64,000 nt of DNA from Candidatus Harpocratesius repetitus (lineage in GTDB: Archaea > Asgardarchaeota > Lokiarchaeia > Sigyniarchaeales > Promethearchaeaceae). Made by a program: the position numbers and the translations under genes. The number at the start of each line of letters is the position of its first letter. The stretch's first letter is position 1. The DNA lies in the NCBI GenBank assembly GCA_021498095.1, contig JAIZWK010000001.1, forward strand, positions 2,219,666 through 2,283,665, read 5' to 3'. This document shows, piece after piece, positions 9,980 to 19,086 of the stretch. The notes beneath the pieces are model-generated. The model saw only the letters and a program-made list of their open reading frames with translations. It searched no databases and was not told the DNA's origin.

Positions 9980-10183
9980 TTAATGCTTTTTACTGCTTTC
10001 ATACCATTTAAGATATTCCATTTTCATGCGGTGACGATGATGGGCATCATCATTTGTGTGTTCTCTAATCTTGTCCCATGCCTTATCATACTCTGAACCT
10101 GTTAGAGAAAGTCCGCAAGTTTCACAAATTTTACGTTTCATTCGAGAAATCATATTCCCGCCGCATTCTGGACATTTAGCCAT
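9980..10183 (-). CDS. Small zinc-ribbon protein
   Basis: A 67-residue basic protein with MAKCPECGGN and ICETCGLSL, i.e. two CxxC knuckles (residues 4-7 and 19-22) forming one zinc ribbon. A charged helical tail with a His-rich patch (AHHRHRMKM) follows. Such proteins are common in archaea and resemble the zinc-binding N-termini of transcription factors, but the function is not known. It stands alone between gaps of 242 and about 400 bases, under its own promoter. Confidence 0.75.
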   Translation of the reverse strand: MAKCPECGGNMISRMKRKICETCGLSLTGSEYDKAWDKIREHTNDDAHHRHRMKMEYLKWYESSKKH

Positions 10184-10582
10184 TTATTTTCCACCAATAA
10201 AAACTTCTGTAATAAATTAATTATTATTAAATAATAGTACATTGCATTTCAGAAAAAATTCACCTTTTTTGATAATAACTATAACTTTACATATGATTTT
10301 TTTTGTATTATCTAAATAGTATTTCTGGAATATACAATTTCTAAAAAAGAACAGCATAATATTTTAAGCATATGAAGTTCGATTCACGAAAAAGGATATA
10401 ATCTTGAAAACACACCGTGCGATCTATTATGAAATATTAGATCTCCATAATATATTGTTGTGCTAGTTGAACAAAGAAAGATAATGATGACATTCTGCTT
10501 AATATACATATTCAAATAAAGAATCTATTCTTCAAAAAATAATGTTATCAAAAAGAAAAATTTAAAAAATAGATAGAAATTT
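10184..10582. other. AT-rich intergenic region
   Basis: About 400 bases without a convincing gene; the longest ATG frames are under 15 codons. It would hold the promoter of the minus-strand zinc-ribbon gene on its left and the 3' end of the Lys-rich membrane protein on its right. No RNA-like structure was recognised. Confidence 0.5.
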
Positions 10583-10654
10583 GTATTTGGTCAATATCTT
10601 CTTCTTAGTTACTATTTTGTATTTGGTCAATATCTTCTTCTTAGTTACTATTTT
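10583..10654. repeat. 36-base tandem direct repeat (two copies) at the 3' end of a gene
   Basis: Copies at 10583-10618 and 10619-10654 appear identical, beginning GTATTTGGTCAATATC. The stop codon of the minus-strand membrane protein (10648-10650) lies in the second copy, so the gene's 3' end and trailer have been tandemly duplicated. Confidence 0.85.
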
Positions 10655-11517
10655 TTTGTCTGTTTTGTCGATTTTTTCTTTGTTTGCCTGGTTGATTTTT
10701 TCTTTGTTTGCTTAGTTGATTTTTTCTTTGTTTGCTTAGTTGATTTTTTCTTTGTTTGCTTAGTTGATTTTTTCTTTGTTTGCTTAGTTGATTTTTTCTT
10801 TGTTTGCTTAGGTTGATTTTTGTTTATTTGGGATTCATCCTTCTTTTTCGTTGGTTTAGAAATCTCTCTCTTCTTTTCTTGTAATTCTTTCTTCTCTTCT
10901 TGATTAACGTCTTGTTGCGAAATTTTGAAACGATCAACTCTCCAATGTGGTTTTACTGGGCCTAGGAAGAGAATCAATAAAACAGCAATAAAAACTGGCA
11001 ATCCACCCCAAAAATATAAACCAATTGTGATTCCTAATGTAATGACTAAAACTTTTGGGAAACGAAATTGACCAATCACTATTGAATCATTTGCTAAAAA
11101 ATGATATTCTTTTCTTTCAACTTTCGTAATATAAAGAATAGAATAAAACAAAAGAAGAATAACAGCGCCCGTATTTAAAAGAAAAGTAATAAAATTAAAA
11201 TACCAGAATTTAAATTGAAATATACGGATAAATGACCAAATCCATAATCCAATTCCTAGCAAAAAGGTTACACGCCATATCCATGGCCAGATTAATGTAA
11301 ATATTCTTTCCATTTTATGCCAGTTTTCAGAACCTAAAACTAATTTGTTTTCTGAATCTTCTCCAATATCTGCAGATGATTCTTTCTGAGATTGTGATTT
11401 ATTTGAAGATTTAGAATGATTAACAAGATAATTACATGTAGGGCAAATTTCCTCAACTGTTAACATTGTTCCACAAACAGGGCAATATTGTGTTAAATTA
11501 GACAATTTTTTCACCAT
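10648..11517 (-). CDS. Membrane protein with N-terminal zinc ribbon and Lys/Thr repeat tail
   Basis: A 289-residue protein. Residues 12-30 hold CPVCGTML ... CPTCNYL, a zinc ribbon. A Ser-rich linker is followed by about four hydrophobic helices (around residues 73-95, 98-122, 143-165 and 168-190). A highly basic cytoplasmic tail from about residue 205 ends in repeats of the octapeptide STKQTKKK. I do not recognise a family. The tail resembles repeat-expanded polybasic tails that bind acidic surfaces or nucleic acid, but that is inference. The gene is divergent from the acyl-CoA synthetase alpha gene. Confidence 0.7.
   Translation of the reverse strand: MVKKLSNLTQYCPVCGTMLTVEEICPTCNYLVNHSKSSNKSQSQKESSADIGEDSENKLVLGSENWHKMERIFTLIWPWIWRVTFLLGIGLWIWSFIRIFQFKFWYFNFITFLLNTGAVILLLFYSILYITKVERKEYHFLANDSIVIGQFRFPKVLVITLGITIGLYFWGGLPVFIAVLLILFLGPVKPHWRVDRFKISQQDVNQEEKKELQEKKREISKPTKKKDESQINKNQPKQTKKKSTKQTKKKSTKQTKKKSTKQTKKKSTKQTKKKSTRQTKKKSTKQTKK
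10670..10813 (-). repeat. 24-base coding tandem repeat (six units)
   Basis: Six units of 24 bases (each starting GATTTTTTCTTTG on the plus strand at 10670, 10694, 10718, 10742, 10766 and 10790) encode STKQTKKK with one STRQTKKK variant. Near identity between units at DNA level indicates recent expansion by slippage or unequal exchange. Confidence 0.85.
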
Positions 11518-11627
11518 TAGAACTGTTATTAATTATATTCACATAGGTAAATGATAGTTAAATATGTTCTAGTGTTAAATAAATGTTAAATAAATTTTTA
11601 TGCCATAATCATTTTGATTACTTATTT

Positions 11628-13085
11628 ATGACGGTTCCTAATCATCTTTCCTTTTTAGACGCTTTCTTTCATTCAAAGTCGGTGGCAGTTTTTGGAGCTT
11701 CGACCAATTCACAAAAAAGTGGTTATAAAATTGTAGAAAACTTAATGAATCATCATTATTTAGGAAAAATTTATCCAATCAATCCTCGAGGTGGTACAAT
11801 TCTTGGATTACCTTTGTATAAATCTGTTCTTGATGTCGAGGATTCCATTGATTTAGCAATTATATTCGTCCCAAATGTTCATGTTGTTCAAATTGTAAAA
11901 GATTGCATCCAAAAAGGGGTGAAAGGTGCAATAATTGAAGCAGCAGGTTTTGGTGAAGTTGGAATTAAGGGAAAAAATCTTCGAGATGAATTAAGAAGAG
12001 TAACAGAAAATTTCGCAAAAATTCGGATTTTAGGGCCAAATTGTACAGGAATTACCGCTGTGGAGGAAGATGGTGTTGGTTTTTTTTCTTCTTTTATACC
12101 CATGGCTAAAACCAAAGCTGGTAGTCTGGCTATTGTTTCACAATCAGGATTTATTAATGGTGCTTATTATCCAGATTTCACAGGAAGAAATCCACAATTA
12201 GGTTTAAGATATGTTGTTGCAATTGGAAATAAGCTAGATATTAATGAAAATCATTTATTAGAGTACTTTCTTTATGATGAAAGTGTATCAACCATCGGAA
12301 TATATATTGAGTCTTTTAAGGATGTTCGGAAATTTATTTCTTTAACTAGACGAGCTCATAAAAATAATAAAGATGTAATTCTTTTACGAAGTGGTTTTTC
12401 TCCTATTGGAGCAAAAGCTACAACTTCTCATACCGGCTCACTCGCTGAAAATTCATCTTTAATTAAAGCTGTTATTTATCAAAGTGGGTGTATTTTAGCG
12501 GATGATTTCTGGGAATTATTTCAAATTTGTCGCACAATTAGTTTTCTAAAAGACACAAACACAAATTCTATTAAGTTACCTAAAGCTGCAATCATAACTA
12601 TTTCGGGTGCAGCTGGTGCTATAATCTCAGATTGGTGCCATAGAAATGAGTTAATCATTCCAGAATTTGATGGTGAGAGATATGCACGATTAAAAGAACT
12701 ATACCCACCTTGGATGGATCCCAATCCTTTTGCATTGATTGATTACTGGCCGGCTGTGGAGCATCTAAAGTCATATGAAAAGGTCGTTATCTCAGCAACT
12801 GATATTGCTTTATCAAGTCCTGATATTCAAGTTGTTTTTTTAACTGTATATTATAATTCAAAATCTTGGGTGGTTGACTGGAATAAATTGAAAACTTTAA
12901 TTGAAAAACATAAGAAACCAATTTTTGTTTGGATATTTGGTGATTACCAAGATATTCTAAAGGCAGAGATGATCTTTCAAAAGATTAAAATACCTGTGTT
13001 TAATTCAGAAAAGGAAATTGTCCAGACATTTAGTAAGATATATAAATCTAGAGAATTCAGAGCTAAGCTTAACAGTAATTTTTAA
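11628..13085 (+). CDS. ADP-forming acyl-CoA synthetase, alpha-type subunit
   Basis: From ATG 11628 the protein has 485 residues; the frame is also open from ATG 11583, but those 15 extra residues are not family-like. It has three Rossmann-type parts. The CoA-binding domain begins SVAVFGAST and includes YPINPRG, IFVPN, EAAGFGE and LGPNCTGI. The succinyl-CoA-ligase-like domain has VSQSGF and TTSHTGSLAE with the conserved active-site histidine. A third domain contains ITISGAAG. This is the full alpha architecture without an ATP-grasp domain, like the separate alpha subunits of archaeal acetyl-CoA synthetase (ADP-forming). It would support substrate-level phosphorylation from acyl-CoA. No beta gene is in the window. 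It is a paralogue of the gene at 1-1104. Confidence 0.87.
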   Translation: MTVPNHLSFLDAFFHSKSVAVFGASTNSQKSGYKIVENLMNHHYLGKIYPINPRGGTILGLPLYKSVLDVEDSIDLAIIFVPNVHVVQIVKDCIQKGVKGAIIEAAGFGEVGIKGKNLRDELRRVTENFAKIRILGPNCTGITAVEEDGVGFFSSFIPMAKTKAGSLAIVSQSGFINGAYYPDFTGRNPQLGLRYVVAIGNKLDINENHLLEYFLYDESVSTIGIYIESFKDVRKFISLTRRAHKNNKDVILLRSGFSPIGAKATTSHTGSLAENSSLIKAVIYQSGCILADDFWELFQICRTISFLKDTNTNSIKLPKAAIITISGAAGAIISDWCHRNELIIPEFDGERYARLKELYPPWMDPNPFALIDYWPAVEHLKSYEKVVISATDIALSSPDIQVVFLTVYYNSKSWVVDWNKLKTLIEKHKKPIFVWIFGDYQDILKAEMIFQKIKIPVFNSEKEIVQTFSKIYKSREFRAKLNSNF

Positions 13086-13155
13086 TTTCTTTTTTTTAGA
13101 AAATAGAGTAGATATAAAAAAAATCGGCTATTTTTAATTACGAAGGATCAATTCA

Positions 13156-13497
13156 CTAGCACCTCGGTTTGATTTTTTTCCCCCATATTTCGATTAATTG
13201 AAACATTCGTTTAATCTCTAAATTATTCCACTCATTAAAGAGAATTTTTGGGCTAAATCGGTGTGGAACAATGGTAATTCCTAAGATTTCGGGTTCATTT
13301 GTGATTGTAATATATATCCAAAGTCGCTGTTCTAAACCCTCAGGTGGTTTAGGACCAGTTTAATGCACACGAGTCTTAATCCTACTATTAATATTCTCCG
13401 CCAGATTATTTGATATAACTCTTGCCACAAATAGTCTTGTATTTCCATAATAGTATCTGTAACTGCGGAAAGCACATTTTTTGCCAGTTTGAGAATT
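13156..13497 (-). pseudogene. Degraded transposase C-terminal fragment
   Basis: One minus-strand frame is open for 113 codons except for a TAA at 13360-13362. The conceptual product contains YYGNTRLFVARV, SNNLAENINSRIKTRV and GLEQRLWIYITITN. A basic N-x2-E-N-x-NSR-x-K helix before a short C-terminal tail recalls the last catalytic segment of DDE transposases. There is no start codon in context and no N-terminal domain, so it is a remnant. It lies just upstream of the intact transposase at 13901 but on the other strand and is not obviously related to it. The family is uncertain. Confidence 0.4.
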
Positions 13498-13900
13498 TTA
13501 TAAAAAAGACAATTTTTGCATATCCCTGCTTTTCATTGTCAAAAGCTTTAAAATGGTACACGCTTTGCTTAAAAATTTCAGAATAATTGCCAATAAGTTT
13601 TTTTTTGAATTAAGAGGATCTAGCAATTTTTATATTTTTAAAGATTTTTGATTTTTTAGCTCAAAATTTCTTTGATTTTATCTTTTTATCCTAATTTTAT
13701 TTTAGTCGGATAGTTTGAAATAATACTTAATGTAATATTGAATGAAATGAAGGATAATAGGGATTTTATAGGTAATTTAATTGTTTACATAGAATTGATA
13801 AATAATCCATCTATTTTAAAGAAAAACAAATTATATTCAGACCAAAAACTTAATTAAAGCCAGTATATAGAATATCATAGATCTCATAGATGGTGCCCGT
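13498..13900. other. AT-rich region upstream of the transposase
   Basis: About 400 bases, very rich in T and A runs, with no supported gene. It should include the left end of the insertion sequence that carries the transposase at 13901, but I could not find a convincing pair of terminal inverted repeats. Confidence 0.4.
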
Positions 13901-15391
13901 ATGTTTATATTAAAGTATTATAGAAAACCAACTATTGTTCAGCATCAAATTTTAGACTACATTGAACCCCCTAAAAAAATTATTTTTGACATGTCAAATC
14001 CAGCAGAGTATAGAAGAGGTAGAAAGATACTTTTTCCTCAAAAACGTCCAAAAAAGCGCGGGCGTAAAAAACTAAGGTTGTTTGGAAGAGCAACATGTCT
14101 TTTTGACTATCTTATAAAGGGTAAATCATCAGAAATGAGTGTACGTTATTTAATTCGATTTCCTCGCTATTTACGGGCACGTTCTGAAGAAGGAAAAAAA
14201 TATTTGGATCAAATCGATGCCGTACTATATTGGGAAGTGCAAAATTTTACAGGATTTTATGATGACCTATTTTTTACGCAAGATCTCTCACATTGGGACA
14301 AATGGGAAGTTATTTTAGAAAAACAAGGAATTTTACGAAATATTCCATGTTTGCACGATATGTTCATATATGAATGTTTACGCATTCATTTAGGAATTAA
14401 GAATTATTCTCAATTTTGGCGAATTCTATCCATTCTTAATCCAACAGCAATATTTCCCCTTTTAAAATGTCTTAATTTTGTTCCTACTGTGCAAGATTTC
14501 TGTGATTTTTATCATAACACACCTTTGGATGTTTTCAAAGAATATTTCTTCTCTTTGGTGAAGCAGTTGGTTAATCGGAGGATGATTTCCTATCGAATTC
14601 TTATATGGGATTGTCAATTTGTACATTCTAATTCATCCGATTATAAATCTTCAAAATCACAATATTATTCTGATAAGGACGCAGGGTTAGGTCGACATAA
14701 CAATAAGTTTTTGGGTGTAGGCTATATGGTATCAACTCTCTATGCATATTGTGGTGATATTATTGCTCCTGTATTCTGTTTACACTTTCCTGCAAATGTT
14801 AATGATAAAAAAATTTTTTATGAAACTATGAAATATTTTTTTAAATGGGCAAAGCAACCTGTAAAACTTGTTTTAGGCGATAGAGGGGCTTATTCATTAA
14901 AGAACTTGCAGTTATTAGCTCAACATGGAGCAATTGGGGTGATTGGAGCTACTAAAAATATAAAAAAGCACAATTTAGTAAAATTAAGTAGTACAATATT
15001 AATTAATCGTGATTTTGTTCCTTCTTCATGGTCTAATGATGAATTACGTGAACTTTATGGACTAAGAACATGCATTGAACGGCAATTTTCCCATAATATT
15101 CTGGTTTATAATGCCAGACGGGTAAATATCAGAGGAATTGCTGAGGTTGCTAAGCATCGTTATATGATTCTTTGTTTAGATTTGCTTAAAACAATCGCAT
15201 GCCATAAATTAGGTCGTGGGGATTTATTTCAGCATTCCACAGCATTTTCTCAAATGCGAAGCGGATATACAGCACAGATGCTCCGAATGACATTTGATTT
15301 ACAAGGATATAAATTGTTAGGACATGAAACAACCCAAAATATTCGACAAAAACAGAAACGGGATAGACACAAACAAAGGGGTAAAAGATAA
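13901..15391 (+). CDS. DDE transposase (IS4/IS5/IS1182-like superfamily)
   Basis: A 496-residue protein with the three catalytic acids in order: Asp237 in LIWDCQFVHS, Asp327 in VLGDRGAYS and Glu393 in RTCIERQFSH, where the E-x6-type helix of the third acid is typical of IS4/IS5-like transposases. The N-terminus is basic (KKRGRKK near 51-57), fitting DNA binding. It catalyses cut-and-paste movement of its element. The frame is intact, so the element may be active. No passenger gene is present. The family assignment within the DDE superfamily is uncertain, and terminal repeats were not located. Confidence 0.82.
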   Translation: MFILKYYRKPTIVQHQILDYIEPPKKIIFDMSNPAEYRRGRKILFPQKRPKKRGRKKLRLFGRATCLFDYLIKGKSSEMSVRYLIRFPRYLRARSEEGKKYLDQIDAVLYWEVQNFTGFYDDLFFTQDLSHWDKWEVILEKQGILRNIPCLHDMFIYECLRIHLGIKNYSQFWRILSILNPTAIFPLLKCLNFVPTVQDFCDFYHNTPLDVFKEYFFSLVKQLVNRRMISYRILIWDCQFVHSNSSDYKSSKSQYYSDKDAGLGRHNNKFLGVGYMVSTLYAYCGDIIAPVFCLHFPANVNDKKIFYETMKYFFKWAKQPVKLVLGDRGAYSLKNLQLLAQHGAIGVIGATKNIKKHNLVKLSSTILINRDFVPSSWSNDELRELYGLRTCIERQFSHNILVYNARRVNIRGIAEVAKHRYMILCLDLLKTIACHKLGRGDLFQHSTAFSQMRSGYTAQMLRMTFDLQGYKLLGHETTQNIRQKQKRDRHKQRGKR

Positions 15392-15728
15392 GCAGAAAAT
15401 TTCAAAAAATCTTAAAAATGAAATTTGCCTAAAACCTCTTAAAATTTTGAAATAATTTAAAAAATAAAGCTTTTCTTAATTGTTCCTTCATTCTTAAAAA
15501 TAGTCAAAAAATCTATTTTTGTGATTTTTTTGACATTTTTTGCTCAAATAAATATTTAAATAAAATACCCTCCTTAGTAAGTTGAAGTATTGATTGAAAC
15601 TCACAATTTTATAATTTGCATAAAATTTGTGTAATCCTTTTTGATATTTAACTATTAACTGATAAAATATTAAATCAAAATGGAAAATAATAATAATTTT
15701 GATCTATAAATCACAAAAATGTTCTATG
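15392..15728. other. AT-rich region downstream of the transposase
   Basis: About 340 bases of A/T-rich sequence with poly-T runs. No gene is visible; it probably holds the right end of the insertion sequence, whose exact boundary I could not place. Confidence 0.4.
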
Positions 15729-15806
15729 TAGAATTAACAAACTTTATATACTTGAATTGACTGTATAGAATTAACAAAGTTTATTATGTAGATTTAACAA
15801 ACTTAA
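15729..15806 (+). promoter_or_regulatory. Triple operator-like direct repeat before an acyltransferase gene
   Basis: Three near-identical copies of TAGAATTAACAAACTTTA start at 15729, 15766 and 15789 (the second has AAAG, the third GATTTAAC). A TATA-like TTTATATA sits at the end of the first copy. The last copy ends about a dozen bases before the start codon at 15819. The arrangement looks like binding sites overlapping a promoter and the 5' leader. Confidence 0.5.
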
Positions 15807-15818
15807 AAAATGATTTTT

Positions 15819-17192
15819 ATGAAACGGCTTCATTCGCTTGATATTCTTCGGGGATTCATGATGGCATACATCATCATTCTCCATGCTCTTATCCAAAGAG
15901 TTTTTGTCTCAGATCCGGCGGCTTTTGCCACAACGATCGATAAGCTCCCTGTTCTGCTTGTTTTAGCCATTTCTCCCTTTATCTTGATTTCATTATGGGG
16001 TTCTGTATTTAGTTTTATTACAGGAATTGCCACTGCTTATCAAATGGGAGGAATAATGCGAGATTCTCCTAATGATCTGGTAAAACAAAATCGATTTCTC
16101 AAGAATAGATTTGCTACCAGTATTATGATATATATAGTATATGTTTTAAATAATATTTTCTTCTCAACTCGTTCAATTGAGCACGGTTTCCCAACTCAAT
16201 CATTATTCACAGGTTCACTGGAAAATTTGAGTATTAAAGCACCAACATTTTTCAGTTTAACTGCAACTAGTACTTTAGAAACAATTGCTCTAACTGGAAT
16301 TATAATCACTTTAGTATTACGTTCATCTTTAAAGAAACATCATCGAAATCCTGCACAAGTTATCAAGCGGTTATCAACAATTGCTCTGTTTATTTTTGCT
16401 ATAAGTGTAATTTTACGGAATATTATTGGTGATCCACTACCAATTCAACACCAATTAATTGAAAATGATCAATATTTCCTTTATTTCATATTTATGCGTA
16501 TATATCCCTCTCGATTTGCCCTCTTTCCTGTGTTAGGATTTGGATTTATGGGTGCAAGCTTAGGTTTACTTCTTAGTCAAAAAGTATCCTATAAAGAATA
16601 TGCAAAATATGCATTTGGTTATGCAGGATTGTTCCTTGGTATATTTGGGTTATATTTGCTTAATGGTTTTAAGATAATTCCACATTTTGCTGAAGAAATG
16701 ACTCCAATGCCATTACAATTTATGAATATGGGGCTTCAGATCATTACAATTTCTGTATTGGTTTGGATATTTGACTATTCAAAAGGTCGAAAGCAGCAAA
16801 AGCGGTTAAAACGAGTCAAATTTCTAAAAATCTTTAGTAATTCTTCTCTTTCGATATTTGTTTTTGAACCACTAGTAGCTAGTGGATTGTATCTTGGATA
16901 TCTTTCCGTTTTCGGTGATTTCTCAAATAACTTTGCAATTGTTGTCAGTTTTATGATTAATTTAGGCTTCATTTGGTATTTCTTACTCAGGCTATGGAGA
17001 TATGTTAATAATAAAGGAAGTTGTGAATGGATTGTTGTAAATGGAAAAAAATGGCTCGTTAAACTACCAATTTTTAATGAATTTTCGATTTTATCTAAAC
17101 CTAATAAAAACCAACCAAAAATTGAGAATCAGCAGATTTTAAAAATTTATATGACTCCATATAATGAAATCCAAGCAATCAATCGACATTAA
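15819..17192 (+). CDS. HGSNAT/DUF1624-like membrane acyltransferase
   Basis: ATG 15819 (MKRLHSLDILRG) is preferred over ATG 15810, giving 457 residues. The N-terminal R-x-SLD-x-RG motif directly before the first helix is the signature of the heparan-alpha-glucosaminide N-acetyltransferase/DUF1624 family of polytopic acyltransferases. About ten hydrophobic helices follow, with a tail of about 60 residues at the cytoplasmic C-terminus. Family members move acyl groups across or onto membrane-exposed glycans; the substrate here is unknown. A paralogue lies at 47292-48635 on the other strand. Expression probably depends on the three repeats at 15729-15806. Confidence 0.75.
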   Translation: MKRLHSLDILRGFMMAYIIILHALIQRVFVSDPAAFATTIDKLPVLLVLAISPFILISLWGSVFSFITGIATAYQMGGIMRDSPNDLVKQNRFLKNRFATSIMIYIVYVLNNIFFSTRSIEHGFPTQSLFTGSLENLSIKAPTFFSLTATSTLETIALTGIIITLVLRSSLKKHHRNPAQVIKRLSTIALFIFAISVILRNIIGDPLPIQHQLIENDQYFLYFIFMRIYPSRFALFPVLGFGFMGASLGLLLSQKVSYKEYAKYAFGYAGLFLGIFGLYLLNGFKIIPHFAEEMTPMPLQFMNMGLQIITISVLVWIFDYSKGRKQQKRLKRVKFLKIFSNSSLSIFVFEPLVASGLYLGYLSVFGDFSNNFAIVVSFMINLGFIWYFLLRLWRYVNNKGSCEWIVVNGKKWLVKLPIFNEFSILSKPNKNQPKIENQQILKIYMTPYNEIQAINRH

Positions 17193-17246
17193 TAGATCGT
17201 TAGCTGATTGTTAAAATCTCAATTATTTCATTTTTTTACCTCTTTC

Positions 17247-18164
17247 TTAATCATCTAGCAAATTTGAATAAAATATTTTAAGTAAATCGCGCAAAACTCC
17301 AAGATGTGACAAATAATCCCATTTTTTAAGTATAAAAGGCATAATTTCTTCTTGTAAAAAATTATACCACATGAGTTTTTCTTCAGGATTTGTGAGAATT
17401 TCTTGAATTGATTGAATAAACTGTCGAAATATCATATAATAGACTGCTTTCAATAAAGATTCCTCTAATCCTATTTTAGGATTTGATTGTATAATACTGT
17501 GTCCTAAAGAAGAATTAAAAATAATTTTTTCTTCAGACAAGTTAATTTTTGGAATAAATAACTCCAGTACCTCAAAAGCATTTGTATTAACATAATTTCC
17601 ATATCTTTCTTTAAGTCGTGGGGAATTACTATGAAGATCAAATAATAACCGTCTGTATTTTTGGCCGTGAATATGTGTTTCAATAAAATTACATATTTTT
17701 AAAATACATTTTTGAAATATACGTAATAAATCAAGTATTTTTCCTAAATCCATACTTTTATCCGCAATTTTCCATTCTATGCTTAATTCATCTATTACTT
17801 CAGCGAAATCTAAAAAAAGATCTAAATCAATTGCTGTTTGCTCCCAAAATTTTTGGGAAATTTGATATTTTTGAATGAAAATTGTGTCAATAACAGAAAG
17901 TCGAGCCCGCATTACATTTGCGTTACTCTTTCGAGAATCTGCTCCAATTAAAAGTAAATTGTGCTCTGGATCGTTAAAGTAGACCCACTTGAGATCGTGC
18001 ATATTGATTGATTGAATTCCTCTTTTTTGAATTTCGATTTCTGAGAAAGAATTCATTGCTGAAAGCAATCCAGAGACTAAAATTGCTTTAAAAGGAATAT
18101 TATTATATGAATGATAAAAAAGCATCGTGGAAGAATCTTTTTTTACAATCCAAACATGTTTCAT
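17247..18164 (-). CDS. Longin/roadblock-like N-terminal domain protein
   Basis: A 305-residue soluble protein. The first roughly 110 residues have the order beta (MKHVWIVKKDSSTMLFYHSY), helix with LVSGLLSAMNSFSEIE, beta, beta (DPEHNLLLIGADSR) and helix, as expected for a longin/profilin-like fold. Asgard archaea encode many such domains with the K-x-G(I/S)-x-x-L(F)-x2 start and the xxSGxLSAIxxF helix. The remaining about 190 residues are helical and have no recognised motif. Longin and roadblock domains bind small GTPases in eukaryotes; two GTPases occur in this window but not next to this gene. The fold call is inference from pattern, not from a search. Confidence 0.5.
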   Translation of the reverse strand: MKHVWIVKKDSSTMLFYHSYNNIPFKAILVSGLLSAMNSFSEIEIQKRGIQSINMHDLKWVYFNDPEHNLLLIGADSRKSNANVMRARLSVIDTIFIQKYQISQKFWEQTAIDLDLFLDFAEVIDELSIEWKIADKSMDLGKILDLLRIFQKCILKICNFIETHIHGQKYRRLLFDLHSNSPRLKERYGNYVNTNAFEVLELFIPKINLSEEKIIFNSSLGHSIIQSNPKIGLEESLLKAVYYMIFRQFIQSIQEILTNPEEKLMWYNFLQEEIMPFILKKWDYLSHLGVLRDLLKIFYSNLLDD

Positions 18165-18334
18165 TATTCAATCCTCGGTTAAATAATTCTCTTTTAGCAA
18201 AGAGAAGAATTTTTTATTTTAACATCTATTACAAATTCAACTATATCAATAATATGTATATTTATTGACTTTTTCTTTTAAATGGTGTTGTTTCTATTAT
18301 CTTTCGAGAAAATTCAGAAATATAGAAGTTTAAA

Positions 18335-18345
18335 TTTTTTTATAT
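18335..18345 (+). promoter_or_regulatory. TATA box of the PIN-like gene, leaderless start
   Basis: TTTTTTATATG ends 12 bases before ATG 18358. This spacing puts the transcription start at or next to the start codon, consistent with a leaderless archaeal mRNA and with the chosen start. Confidence 0.4.
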
Positions 18346-18357
18346 GAAATAAATAAA

Positions 18358-19086
18358 ATGATATGGGAATTAAATGGAGAGAATTTTGAAACATTAGAAT
18401 TAAACCATTTTGTAATCTATGACAATCAACAAAAGACAAAGATATTAAATATTTTAAAAGCATTAAAACTTCCAGGAATAATCATTAATAATATTTATCT
18501 ATTGAATATTCCTGATAACCAAAAGGATTTATTTCTAAACCATTATGAAATTATACAAGAAGAAAATCCTTACCTAATAAATCCATTCAGTTTTGATGAT
18601 TTCATCTTAGCATATATTGCTGCAGAATTTAATTGGAGTGTAATTTCATATGATCACCATCTTTTAAGAACAATTCATGACTATTTGGAATTTGAAGCTT
18701 TTTATCCAAGTGAAATTGATCAGATGCCTGCAGATAGTGTGTTCTTAATTGATTCAAATATACTCTTAACTTATTCAAAAAAAAAAAAGAAATTAAAACA
18801 AGAAATAATAGTTATGTTTCAAAATAATCCCAGTATGACCTTTTTAATTCCAGAAACAATATTAATGGAAACCTATCGTGTCCATAAATCTCTATCTTTC
18901 AGTACACGATTCAATCCTTTAATATATATGGAAACAGAGGAGCAACATCTATCTCAATATATTGATAATTTTGAGGGATTTATTTCAAATCATGCACAAC
19001 GTATTCGAAAGAAGAAATTTCAAAAGAAAATCGATTCAAGGAATCATAGAGATCCTCTACATGGGAAATGGGGGAAATATATTTAA
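18358..19086 (+). CDS. PIN-like nuclease-fold protein with two partial PIN units
   Basis: A 242-residue protein. The segment at about 78-105 (FDDFILAYIAAEFNWSVISYDHHLL) has the D-x3-A ... V-I-S-x-D pattern that ends a PIN domain. It is followed near residue 131 by VFLIDSNILLTYS, the strand with the first catalytic Asp that starts a PIN domain, and by PETILMETYRV, the conserved Glu helix. The last 70 residues are basic and lack the distal acids. The protein is therefore either two degenerate PIN units or a permuted one. PIN domains cleave RNA, usually in toxins or rRNA processing. There is no antitoxin gene beside it. It converges on the glutamine amidotransferase gene with the two stop codons directly abutting. 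Confidence 0.5.
   Translation: MIWELNGENFETLELNHFVIYDNQQKTKILNILKALKLPGIIINNIYLLNIPDNQKDLFLNHYEIIQEENPYLINPFSFDDFILAYIAAEFNWSVISYDHHLLRTIHDYLEFEAFYPSEIDQMPADSVFLIDSNILLTYSKKKKKLKQEIIVMFQNNPSMTFLIPETILMETYRVHKSLSFSTRFNPLIYMETEEQHLSQYIDNFEGFISNHAQRIRKKKFQKKIDSRNHRDPLHGKWGKYI

Noticed and set aside
13620..15580. Terminal inverted repeats of the transposase element
   Set aside because: Only a weak similarity (GATTTTTxxATTTTTTxGCTCAAA on both sides) was found, and it is direct rather than inverted, so element ends were not called.
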